This document shows positions 7,880 through 16,409 of a stretch of DNA of 64,000 nucleotides, piece after piece (positions within the stretch are counted from its first letter, which is position 1; each line of letters opens with the position of its first letter). The position numbers and the translations under genes were made by a program. This DNA is from CAZFER01 sp964517495 (GTDB lineage: Bacteria > Hinthialibacterota > Hinthialibacteria > Hinthialibacterales > Hinthialibacteraceae). Location of the stretch: positions 62,001-126,000 of the forward strand of contig CAZFER010000001.1 in the NCBI GenBank assembly GCA_964517495.1. Reading direction: 5' to 3'. The notes beneath the pieces were generated by a model that ran no database searches, had not been told where the DNA came from, and saw only the letters and a list, made by a program, of their open reading frames with translations.

Positions 7880-9886
7880 ATGCCGACGGAATACATATAT
7901 CTGGGATTAAGCGGCTATGCCTGGCTGCGATTTCTATTTATCGCGGCAATAGCGATTTTTAGCTGGCGAATGTGGACCCTTTATCGCGTATTGAGATTAG
8001 GCCGGGAAGAAAATCGGCTTAATGATATCCCTTTACGGATTAAAACCGCGTTTAAGGAAGTAATGGGCCAAACCCGCCTGTTTCAAGAGCCCGTAATCGG
8101 CTGGGCGCATCCTATAATATTCTGGGGATTCTGTCTGTTTTGTATCGCCTCGCTCCTGATGCTGGTTGGAGGCATGTTTCCCAGTGTGCATATTTCCCAA
8201 GTGGAAGAAATTCCCATTTTGGGATCGATAGTCGATCTGTTTGCCTTATTGGTCATTGTTGGCTTGGTGGCGGCGGGAATTCGCCGCTATGTCTTCACCC
8301 CGCAAGGTTTGGAGCGCACCTGGGATGCTTCGGTAATTCTGGTATTAATCGGTGGCTTGATGATTACATATCTCCTCACCGAAGCAGGAACACCTCCGGA
8401 TGAAGGAGCCTATCGTCCTATCGGCAACGCTGTGGGATCTGTATTGAATTCGTTGGGTGCACAAGAAACGACGATCGAAGGAATTACCCTCTGGTCATGG
8501 TGGATTCATGTCTTTATTCTTTTGGGCTTTCTGGTTTATTTGCCTTTTTCCAAACACATGCACCTCTTATGGGCGCCCTTTGCCGTGTTTCTGGCTGAAC
8601 TTCCCCAAAAGGGAACATTAACGCCACCGAACGATGAGGAGAGCGAAGGCGAAAAAGCAACACCGTTATCGAAATATTCCTGGCGTATGTTACTTAGCGC
8701 CTTCTCATGTGCCGAATGTGGGCGATGTGAACGAGTCTGCCCGGCGGCTACAAGTGGTTCGAATTTATCCCCTAAATCGCTCATTCACGATTTTAAAACA
8801 TACGTGATGGATAAGGGGCTTGGTCATTTAAAAGGTCAAAAAACCAATGGCAATGGCTTTTTGGGGCAAACCATCACACCGGATATGGCCTGGGGATGTT
8901 CAACATGCCAGGCCTGCATGGAGCGATGTCCCGTTCGAAATGAGCATGTTCCTCTGATCGTTGAAATGAGGCGTCAATTTGTCGAAGAGGGAAGCATGGA
9001 TGCGGGATTGCAGGATGCCTTAATGTCGCTTCAGCGTTATGGAAACTCATTGGGTAAATCACCACGCAAGCGAGCGGAATGGACCAAAGGGCTATCATTC
9101 AAAATCAAAGATGCCCGTAAAGAGGAAGTGGACATTCTTTGGTTTGTGGGTGATTACGCGTCCTATCACCCCTCCGCATTGAAAGCGACTCAACAGATCG
9201 CCGAGTTATTCCATCAAGCGGGGCTGGACTTCGGTATATTGTATGAAGCCGAAAAAAGCACCGGAAACGATGTGCGGCGTACTGGTGAAGAAGGGCTTTA
9301 CGAAATGCTGGCTGAGCAAAACATGAAAGCCCTGGGGAAGGCCAAATTCAAACGTATCGTCACCACAGATCCCCACACCTATCATGCCTTAACTCATGAC
9401 TATGGTTCGTTTGGTTTGGAAGCGCCGGTCATCCATTACACTCAGCTGTTTGAAGAATTGTTGAAAGGAGGAGTGATCCTTCCCCAAAACGATATCGCTG
9501 GGCGGGCGGTGTTTCATGATCCATGTTATCTCGGACGAATCAATGGTATCTATGACGCGCCAAGAAATGTCATGCATTGCATTGGCCTTGATTCAGCCGA
9601 ACTGCCGCGCAATCGGGATAATAGTTTCTGCTGCGGCGCCGGTGGTGGAAAGATGTGGATGGAGGATGAAAAGGGAGTGACTGAACGCCCGGCATCCAAT
9701 CGAATCAAGGAAGCCCTGAACATGCCGGATGTATCACTCTTTGTGGTGGCGTGTCCCAAAGACCTGGCCATGTTCGAAGATGCCGTCAAAACCACCGGTG
9801 GAGAAGACCGGTTGCAAGTGGTTGATGTGGGAGAATTGGTTTATCAAAGCGTGAAACTCAACAAAGAGGAGGAGGTGGCCGCATGA
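7880..9886 (+). CDS. Membrane ETF:quinone oxidoreductase-like protein (NarI-HdrC-HdrB fusion)
   Basis: The first ~240 residues contain about five membrane helices with histidines in suitable places for heme b (AHP near 76, WWIHV near 213, KHMH near 228), as in NarI-type cytochromes. Two [4Fe-4S] motifs follow: C277-C280-C283-C287 and C340-C343-C346-C350. Two CCG domains end the protein, the last with FHDPCYLG and CCGAGGGKMW. This architecture is that of the membrane FeS oxidoreductases (EMO/DUF224 type) that move electrons between ETF and menaquinone in syntrophic fatty-acid degraders. Its position directly after etfBA supports that role. It overlaps hdrA by four bases. The cytoplasmic part shares YGN.LG.SP.KR and WTKGL with the 4901-6127 product. 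Direction of electron flow cannot be read from sequence. Confidence 0.85.
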   Translation: MPTEYIYLGLSGYAWLRFLFIAAIAIFSWRMWTLYRVLRLGREENRLNDIPLRIKTAFKEVMGQTRLFQEPVIGWAHPIIFWGFCLFCIASLLMLVGGMFPSVHISQVEEIPILGSIVDLFALLVIVGLVAAGIRRYVFTPQGLERTWDASVILVLIGGLMITYLLTEAGTPPDEGAYRPIGNAVGSVLNSLGAQETTIEGITLWSWWIHVFILLGFLVYLPFSKHMHLLWAPFAVFLAELPQKGTLTPPNDEESEGEKATPLSKYSWRMLLSAFSCAECGRCERVCPAATSGSNLSPKSLIHDFKTYVMDKGLGHLKGQKTNGNGFLGQTITPDMAWGCSTCQACMERCPVRNEHVPLIVEMRRQFVEEGSMDAGLQDALMSLQRYGNSLGKSPRKRAEWTKGLSFKIKDARKEEVDILWFVGDYASYHPSALKATQQIAELFHQAGLDFGILYEAEKSTGNDVRRTGEEGLYEMLAEQNMKALGKAKFKRIVTTDPHTYHALTHDYGSFGLEAPVIHYTQLFEELLKGGVILPQNDIAGRAVFHDPCYLGRINGIYDAPRNVMHCIGLDSAELPRNRDNSFCCGAGGGKMWMEDEKGVTERPASNRIKEALNMPDVSLFVVACPKDLAMFEDAVKTTGGEDRLQVVDVGELVYQSVKLNKEEEVAA

Positions 9887-11883
9887 GCCAAACCAACGGT
9901 TCCCAAATACGTATTGGGGTGTATGTGTGTCATTGCGGTAGTAACATCGCTGGAGTTGTACCAGTAGATGAACTTCAACAATTTGCCGAAACGTTGCCAC
10001 ACGTCGTTGTTGCACGTGATTACAAATATATGTGTTCCGATCCCGGTCAGGATTTGGTGCGTAAGGATATCAAGGAACACAACTTAAATCGTGTCGTGGT
10101 GGCCGCCTGTTCACCCTTGTTGCACGAAAAAACGTTTCGAAAGGCTGCCGAATCAGCCGGTCTGAATCCATATCTTGTACAAATGGCGAATATCCGCGAG
10201 CAGGTATCCTGGGTTACAAAGGATCCACAATTAGCTCTGCGCAAGGCCAAATCCCATTTGGCGGGTGCGGTTGAACGAGTGGCCCACCATGATCAACTTA
10301 CTGAAAAATTTGTCGCCATCACTCCCAGGCTGTTGGTTGTAGGTGGAGGCATTGCTGGAATTGAAGCGGCATTAACCGCTGCCGAAGCAGGAAAGGAAGT
10401 GATTCTGGTCGAGCGTGAACCAACGATTGGCGGTCAAATGGCCAAGTTCGATAAAACCTTCCCCACGCTTGATTGCTCGGCTTGTATTTTAACGCCCAAA
10501 ATGACGGCGGTGAAAGATAATCCCAATATAAAACTGCAGACCTATTCGGAAGTTGACGGTGTGGAAGGCAGTGTGGGGAGTTATAAAGTCACGGTCCGGC
10601 GCAAGGCTCGTTTTATAAACGAAGATCTATGTATGGGCTGCATGGAATGCATCCAGAATTGTATAGTGAAAAATCCCAAAATTCCCAATGAGTTTGACGC
10701 AGGTATCGGGAAACGAAAACCTATTTACCTACCCTTCCCTCAAGCGGTGCCAGCCATTCCAACCATTGATATGGAGCATTGCATTCATTTTAAAACCGGA
10801 AAATGCAAACAAACTTGCATCGAAGCCTGTGGGGATCGAAACGCCATCGATTTGGACCAGGAAGACACTTATGAAACCTATGAAGTGGGCGCCATTATTG
10901 TCGCCACCGGTTATCAACCCTTTGATGCCGCTAAAATCCCATTTTACGGGTATGGTAAATACCCCAATGTATTCACCAGCCTCGAAGTGGAGCGTTTGTT
11001 AAATGCTGCAGGACCCACAGGTGGGAAAATGGTTTTGCAAGGTGGGCATGAACCTGAATCCGTAGGGATTGTCCATTGTGTGGGCAGCCGGGATGAGAAT
11101 CATCATCCCTATTGTTCCCGGGTTTGCTGCATGTATTCATTAAAACTGGCCCATCTGATTAAAGATAAAACCGGTGCCGATGTATACAATTTCTATATCG
11201 ACATTCGTACCCCCGGCAAAGGATTCGAAGAATTTTACAACCGTGTGCAGGAAGAGGGCGTCTACTTCATCCGTGGCAAGGTGGGGGATGTCAGGCCGGT
11301 TAGTTCAACGAATGGAGATGAAAAACACCAACTGATGGTTCAGGTGGATGACACTTTACTGAGCGAAGTTCGCCGAATCAATGTTGATATGCTGATTTTA
11401 TCCGTCGGTCTGGAGCCGCAGGGAGATGCGGATGAAATCCGCCGCTTGTATGGTATATCCTGTTCTCATGAAGGCTTCTTTATGGAGAAACACCCCAAAC
11501 TGGCGCCCGTCAATACCGCCAGCGATGGGATATTCCTTGCGGGAACCTGCCAAGGGCCGAAAGATATCCCGGACACAGTGGCACAGGCGGATGCGGCAGC
11601 CGCCAAGGCTATCGCCTTGATCGACAGCGGCCAATTTCAACTCGAACCTAATACCGCTTTTATTGTGGATGAGGAATGTTCGTTCTGCAAAACCTGCAGT
11701 TCAGCATGTCCCTATGACGCGATTATTGAGGATCGTGAGAAAATGGTTTCCACCATCGACGAAGCCTTATGCAAAGGGTGTGGAACCTGTGTGGCAGCCT
11801 GCCCCTCTGGCGCCGCGCGGCAGAATCTGTTTACGGACGAACAAATTTTTGAGGAGATAAGAGGACTATTGAGTTACGCTTAA
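9883..11883 (+). CDS. hdrA: HdrA-like flavin/iron-sulfur subunit
   Basis: In heterodisulfide reductase complexes HdrA carries the FAD that bifurcates electrons. Features in order are the N-terminal VCHCGSNIAG (C16, C18), the Rossmann FAD motif VVGGGIAGIEAAL (~148-160), GGQMAKFDKTFPTLDCSACI, and a ferredoxin motif C250-C253-C256-C260. A cysteine-containing insert near 290-310 follows, then the FLAGTCQGPKDIPDTVAQ segment and a C-terminal double ferredoxin, C599-C602-C605-C609 and C630-C633-C636-C640. The length of 666 aa matches canonical HdrA. It is the last gene of the operon and overlaps the membrane oxidoreductase gene. No mvhD, frhB or flx gene is adjacent, so the partner on the HdrA side is unclear. 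Confidence 0.92.
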   Translation: MSQTNGSQIRIGVYVCHCGSNIAGVVPVDELQQFAETLPHVVVARDYKYMCSDPGQDLVRKDIKEHNLNRVVVAACSPLLHEKTFRKAAESAGLNPYLVQMANIREQVSWVTKDPQLALRKAKSHLAGAVERVAHHDQLTEKFVAITPRLLVVGGGIAGIEAALTAAEAGKEVILVEREPTIGGQMAKFDKTFPTLDCSACILTPKMTAVKDNPNIKLQTYSEVDGVEGSVGSYKVTVRRKARFINEDLCMGCMECIQNCIVKNPKIPNEFDAGIGKRKPIYLPFPQAVPAIPTIDMEHCIHFKTGKCKQTCIEACGDRNAIDLDQEDTYETYEVGAIIVATGYQPFDAAKIPFYGYGKYPNVFTSLEVERLLNAAGPTGGKMVLQGGHEPESVGIVHCVGSRDENHHPYCSRVCCMYSLKLAHLIKDKTGADVYNFYIDIRTPGKGFEEFYNRVQEEGVYFIRGKVGDVRPVSSTNGDEKHQLMVQVDDTLLSEVRRINVDMLILSVGLEPQGDADEIRRLYGISCSHEGFFMEKHPKLAPVNTASDGIFLAGTCQGPKDIPDTVAQADAAAAKAIALIDSGQFQLEPNTAFIVDEECSFCKTCSSACPYDAIIEDREKMVSTIDEALCKGCGTCVAACPSGAARQNLFTDEQIFEEIRGLLSYA

Positions 11884-11902
11884 TTGAATTTAGCTAAGGT
11901 AC

Positions 11903-11958
11903 AAAAAAAATGCGGGAGTGAAAGAAGGATGTGATTCACTCCCGCGAGATTGGGGATT
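11903..11958. terminator. Bidirectional terminator between hdrA and the cohesin gene
   Basis: An 11-bp stem (GCGGGAGTGAA at 11912-11922, TTCACTCCCGC at 11935-11945) has an A run directly upstream and a T run a few bases downstream. The A run makes it a very good terminator for the minus-strand gene ending at 11997. The downstream T run serves the convergent hdrA transcript. Confidence 0.85.
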
Positions 11959-11996
11959 TTTTTTATCAATTTACGTTTTGTTTTTAATCGTGCCTC

Positions 11997-14900
11997 TTAT
12001 TCGACAATCACTCGGCCGTTTATAGTTACAGCGTTTGCGATATCATCGGCGGTCTGGTCGATCGAGATGATGGATGTTCCTTGAGTATTCGATTTCACCC
12101 GAAATCGCAACTTCAAGCAAATGCCGGAGCCATCAATGGGGGGTGCATTAAAAGCGGCTGCCGCCACTCGAATAGATCCCGGTTGGATTTGACGCGAATC
12201 CACCGCTTTGAATTTTTCCACCAACGTATTGGTTTTAATCTCACCAAGATAATCAAGCTGGCTTGCATCGTAGGATAAATCCAATGTCATGGATTTTATG
12301 GTTTGATGCTTGAACAGATAAAGCGGGATTTCAACGATCTGTCCTGGTTTTGCTTTAAGGCGGCCAACACTCAACATGGGGCGAACGGACGGGCTTTCCA
12401 AGCCCAACCAGGGATTTTCGACGAAACTAAACTGATCTGCATTGATGGTATCCAATGTGCCAATACGTCCTAATGAAGCTTCGAATATTTTTTGGGCGTC
12501 GGCGGGCGTAATGCGCTTGTCATTGGTTACTTCTGCTGCCCATTCCTGATAGTCGTTGGGATGAAGGCGATGAGCGGAGATTTCGAAGGATTGTTGGGCA
12601 TCTCGTGCGGTGATGGCACCGTTTGAATCGACATCGCCTTTTAGCCCTATTTTCACTAGAATTGTTTTGGCCAGTGCTTCACGTACGCCATCGTAGAGGT
12701 TGGTCAATTTGATGGCCGTTCGGCCTCCCCACCCCTTATGATGTTTTTGTTTAAAGGTCAAATTGAGCAGAATGCCATTCCCTTCAACTGAACGAGATGA
12801 GAACGCTGCCGCATTAATGTGCAATCGGCCTTTATTGGCTTCATTCACGTCCATGGTCTTCCAGCCTTTTAAGAGCGTATTGTTAGTGGAAAACTCTTTT
12901 TCATAATGGAGTACCGAATCGTCGTAAATCAGGTCAAACGAGAGGGCTTTGGTTTGAGGCATGTTCTCAACCAGAATGGGAAGAACAAATTTCGATCCAG
13001 GTTGAACTGTGAACTGCCCACCTCCCAGGATAAATCGTCCATGATGAGGCGGTTGGGTAGGTTTCGCCGTCGGCTTTTTGGTTTCTATCGGTGTTGGTTC
13101 AGGTTTAGTGGTTGGTGTTGGTGTGGGGGTTGGCGGTTGAATAGGCCAATGGATAAACCGCTGTTTCAACCGGAGTCCGGTTTGTATAGAAAATCTGGCC
13201 TGGTGGGTATGCCTTTCGGCATAATAAATGTCCAATGGATAGGTTTTGCCACGCTGCAATCCCAAGGTACCCACATCAATACTACCTCCTTTTTCAGGAT
13301 GAGCACCACCTAAATCGATGACTAAGTGGTTGTTTATAAAGACCCACATATCATCATCCGAGGAAACCTTAAGCTGCGTTGGTCCTTCATAGACGAATTT
13401 AGCATGCAGTTCATAGGTAAAGTGGAAGTTATGTTCATTACCTTGATTGCCAAATAACAGGTAATCGATGGGGAAGAATTCACGGCTGTCGAAACGATAC
13501 ATTGGTTGGCCATTATCCGTCGCATTATCCAGTGTGAGTTCGATGGAATATGGGATAGAAAGATTTTTGGGATAGGCGTCATGGAACCAGGTGTTGAAAC
13601 TCTGCTTGTTGGAAACAGTTTTATGCTTGGAGTTATCGTTATAAACTGGTTTGCCATCCCATCCCAGGAATGCTTTAACAATGCCTTTTTCCACTTCCGA
13701 ACCGGTGAAATGTTGAAAATCTGGATGGGAATCTTTGAAGTCACGCAAGGTTCCCATTAATAAGACCTTTTCATCCCAATTGGGAGTTAGTGTGGGAATA
13801 GGGGTAGGTAATTCAGTAGGATTTTCGGTAGGAGTTTCTGTGGGTGTCTCCGTTGGAGTTTCCGTGGGTGTTTCAGTTGGTGTTTCAGTTGGCGTTTCAG
13901 TTGGGATTGCCGTCGGTGTTTCGGTTGGGATCGGTTCAGCCCTTTGTGCTTGAATGGCGTAAACGCTGACGTTGTCCACTCCCCAGCTCTCATCTTGCAA
14001 TCCTTGGAGATCGGAGGCGGTTAGTTGAAAGTTTACTGATTGGCCATTGTGGGGAATAACTTTGCTTATTCGATAAACTGAGTCCATGGGTTCCTCGCGG
14101 AAGGTATAACCCAGGGTATTGTTTTCAATCGCTCCCCATCGTCCAGTGTAATTGTTGCCATCATATTGAACATCTCCATCCGCTGTTTTGGCGGCTACAA
14201 CGGAATATGGCTTGGGGAAGGATTGATAAAAATCCCCATGTTCTTCACTCAGATATGAATTCTGATAATTTCCATGATCGTTGCTAAATGTGGTTGATAT
14301 TAATGGATTGAATAAGCCTTCGAATAACGACCATACATCCGGTCCCAAGGTTTGGTATTCATTATTTCCATCCCATGAACGAATCAGGTACAAATCGAAT
14401 GTTAGGGATAAATAGTTATGCTCAGGCAATTGGTTTAGATTGAGAATAATGCGGTCATTGGCAAATTGTCCAAGAAACTGTCTTTCACCTTGGGGTGTAA
14501 CATCGATGCTGTCGCTAGACCATTCGGGGCCAGCGTTTTCTTCAAAATCATTCGAGTAGATAAACAAACCATCAGAGGTTTCAAAGCGGGGATTACGAAA
14601 GGACGCTTTCACCAAAGCATTAGGTTGGTTCGAGGTGGCTGCAATGCCAACGTAAACAGAATCTGATAAGGGGAGAGCGTGTGAATTGACGAGATGTTCG
14701 CTGCCTCTTCCATCAATCACGCTCATGATCAGGGTATCACCAAGGCGGCGTAAAACCAATGATTTTATGTTGTTTTGTATATTTAAAGCCATATTGTTAT
14801 TGGATTCCGTATAGGCTTCCACCCCATCAAGGTTGCGCCAGTGGAGAACGGGTTTTCGGTTAAAATTACCGATGTTGGCAAATACAAATGGAGAAGATGA

Positions 14901-15614
14901 ATCCAAGGTTTCACGCACCATGATTCCCATTTTGGCTAACAGATTTGTGGCTGGATGATCACCTGTGGGGGCAAGATAGGGATAGTCGATGGTGAATTTG
15001 AAATCCCCCTGGTAATGTTTAAAGAGAAGATGGCAACTATCTTCTTTCCCGCCAATTCCCTTCCCATTTGCGGTGATGGACCATTGAGTTCCAACTTTCT
15101 GGACACCGCCATGTATTTTAGGTGCTCCAATATCCATATGACCATCAAATTGGCCTATGGCTGGATAAACATAATTTAGAAGATTATCTCCCTCAATCGG
15201 TTCATCATTCATCCATCCATTCCACTGACTGCTTTGTAGCAAGAGAATCGGTGCCTGGATTTTGTATTCAATGGATGTTCGACCGGGAGATAAAGGTAAA
15301 TTCCAATAAATTGAGTCGTTAACCAATAAACCTCCGTGGCTGATACTTTTTACATTCCAGAACAATGGTGGTTTTTCTTTGATGACAACATTCTTGGTTT
15401 CATCGCTTGAATTATGTAAATCAATTTTCACATTGATTACATCATTCAATTTGAAATAGTTTGGGGAAAAAGAACGTTCGGCATTTAGATTTTCGTTATA
15501 GTTGTTGGTTAATATTGATTGTGCCTGGGAACTAAAGGAAAACATTAACAGCGATGAAACAAAAAGCACTGCGAATAATAAACTTATAATTTCTTCTTTA
15601 ACGTGGCTACCCAT
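11997..15614 (-). CDS. Large secreted modular protein: fibro-slime, cohesin, dockerin, cohesin
   Basis: A signal peptide (IISLLFAVLFVSSLLMF ... AQS) starts the protein. A long beta-rich N-terminal half follows, including segments like laminin-G/DUF1349 folds. Next comes a P-T-E-T repeat linker (13800-13950), then a fibro-slime/PA14-like domain with SSDDDMWVFINNHLVIDLGG. A second P-T-rich linker leads to a cohesin-like domain (about 13020-12680) and a dockerin-like pair (GDVDSNGAITARDAQ and EVTNDKRITPADAQ, about 12650-12430). A second cohesin-like domain ends at the C-terminus. The start is set at 15614 because AGGAGG lies directly against the upstream GTG at 15620, which leaves too little spacing. 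The ATG at 15617 is also possible. A role as surface scaffold or adhesin is an inference. No catalytic domain is recognised. Confidence 0.85.
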   Translation of the reverse strand: MGSHVKEEIISLLFAVLFVSSLLMFSFSSQAQSILTNNYNENLNAERSFSPNYFKLNDVINVKIDLHNSSDETKNVVIKEKPPLFWNVKSISHGGLLVNDSIYWNLPLSPGRTSIEYKIQAPILLLQSSQWNGWMNDEPIEGDNLLNYVYPAIGQFDGHMDIGAPKIHGGVQKVGTQWSITANGKGIGGKEDSCHLLFKHYQGDFKFTIDYPYLAPTGDHPATNLLAKMGIMVRETLDSSSPFVFANIGNFNRKPVLHWRNLDGVEAYTESNNNMALNIQNNIKSLVLRRLGDTLIMSVIDGRGSEHLVNSHALPLSDSVYVGIAATSNQPNALVKASFRNPRFETSDGLFIYSNDFEENAGPEWSSDSIDVTPQGERQFLGQFANDRIILNLNQLPEHNYLSLTFDLYLIRSWDGNNEYQTLGPDVWSLFEGLFNPLISTTFSNDHGNYQNSYLSEEHGDFYQSFPKPYSVVAAKTADGDVQYDGNNYTGRWGAIENNTLGYTFREEPMDSVYRISKVIPHNGQSVNFQLTASDLQGLQDESWGVDNVSVYAIQAQRAEPIPTETPTAIPTETPTETPTETPTETPTETPTETPTENPTELPTPIPTLTPNWDEKVLLMGTLRDFKDSHPDFQHFTGSEVEKGIVKAFLGWDGKPVYNDNSKHKTVSNKQSFNTWFHDAYPKNLSIPYSIELTLDNATDNGQPMYRFDSREFFPIDYLLFGNQGNEHNFHFTYELHAKFVYEGPTQLKVSSDDDMWVFINNHLVIDLGGAHPEKGGSIDVGTLGLQRGKTYPLDIYYAERHTHQARFSIQTGLRLKQRFIHWPIQPPTPTPTPTTKPEPTPIETKKPTAKPTQPPHHGRFILGGGQFTVQPGSKFVLPILVENMPQTKALSFDLIYDDSVLHYEKEFSTNNTLLKGWKTMDVNEANKGRLHINAAAFSSRSVEGNGILLNLTFKQKHHKGWGGRTAIKLTNLYDGVREALAKTILVKIGLKGDVDSNGAITARDAQQSFEISAHRLHPNDYQEWAAEVTNDKRITPADAQKIFEASLGRIGTLDTINADQFSFVENPWLGLESPSVRPMLSVGRLKAKPGQIVEIPLYLFKHQTIKSMTLDLSYDASQLDYLGEIKTNTLVEKFKAVDSRQIQPGSIRVAAAAFNAPPIDGSGICLKLRFRVKSNTQGTSIISIDQTADDIANAVTINGRVIVE
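13787..13953 (-). repeat. 12-base tandem repeat encoding the P-T-E-T linker
   Basis: About eight to ten imperfect copies of a 12-base unit encode Pro-Thr-Glu-Thr or Pro-Thr-Glu-Asn. The third-position variation between copies shows that the array is under protein-level selection or is old. It is a flexible, likely O-glycosylated linker between the N-terminal half and the fibro-slime domain. Confidence 0.85.
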
Positions 15615-15989
15615 CATCACCCTCCTAATTTGTAACAGCGGTTATTTTGGTACCCTCAACTCATAAAAAATTCTTTCGATGTTTACTTATTTCAGTAAGT
15701 ATTTCTATCACGCACAATCGATTTTGTCAATAAATTTTTCAAAATAATTTTATTTGTAAATATAATTTACATAGTCTAAAAAAGTAAAATTAAGGTTTTA
15801 GCACATGCTAGAAGTTAATAAGTTAATAGGATTCATTGCCCACAACATGCTCATGGGTGCTTAACTTGCAAATAGTTAAAAATTCGATAAAATTTATAAT
15901 TTAAATTAATAACTGTTTTTCAATATTCATATAACTTATTGAAAAGCATAATCTTAAATGGTATGAATTAACAAAAAATGGAGGATTCA
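15615..15989. promoter_or_regulatory. Divergent, very AT-rich promoter region with an inverted repeat
   Basis: This 375-base gap separates the divergently transcribed cohesin gene and the GlcG-like gene. It is strongly AT-rich, and I see no reading frame of substance in it. A perfect 9-bp inverted repeat, TTTTCAATA (15917-15925) and TATTGAAAA (15937-15945) separated by 11 bases, lies about 45 bases before the GlcG-like start and could be an operator. Promoters for both genes must lie here, but no single -35/-10 pair stands out. Confidence 0.4.
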
Positions 15990-16394
15990 ATGAGTGATAT
16001 TACTTTGGAACAAGCACGTGGTGCGGTGACTGCAGCAATTGAGAAATCAAAAGAACTTGGGGTAAAAATGGACATTGCTATTGTGGACGCCGGGGCGAAT
16101 CTTAAAGCATTTGCGCGAATGGATGATGCATGGCTTGGTTCGATCGATATTGCGATCAAAAAAGCAAAAACAGCCCGATTTTTTGATATGAACACCGGTG
16201 AAATTGGGAAATTGTCTCAACCGGGGGGTGCGTTGTATAACATTGAGCATTCAAATGGTGGGCTCATAACGTTTCCCGGTGGTGTTCCGATTAAGAACAA
16301 GGCTGGCGAAGTGATTGGTGCGATTGGAGTATCGGGTAGTACAGTTGAAAACGATCATACAGTTGCTGAAGCGGGTGCAGCCTCAATTTCATAA
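15990..16394 (+). CDS. GlcG/HbpS-family (DUF336) protein
   Basis: This small single-domain protein (134 aa) is of the GlcG/HbpS family. The family includes the heme-binding regulator-associated HbpS and proteins of unknown role encoded near glycolate, propanediol or redox genes. Family features are LEQARGAVTAAIEKSKELG at the N-terminus, the IVDAGANLKAFARMDDA strand-turn, the GGVPI loop and the IGAIGVSGS motif near the C-terminus. An ATG at 15978 lies inside the ribosome binding site. GGAGG at 15980-15984 points to the ATG at 15990. There is no signal peptide. It is followed 15 bases later by an exported dehydrogenase and is probably cotranscribed. Heme or another cofactor as ligand is only a family-based guess. 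Confidence 0.85.
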   Translation: MSDITLEQARGAVTAAIEKSKELGVKMDIAIVDAGANLKAFARMDDAWLGSIDIAIKKAKTARFFDMNTGEIGKLSQPGGALYNIEHSNGGLITFPGGVPIKNKAGEVIGAIGVSGSTVENDHTVAEAGAASIS

Positions 16395-16409
16395 ATTGAC
16401 AGGTTTTAT

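Noticed and set aside
13735..13953. Plus-strand frame with (GVSV)n translation opposite the cohesin gene
   Set aside because: It is the antisense reading of the 12-base P-T-E-T repeat and has no independent support.
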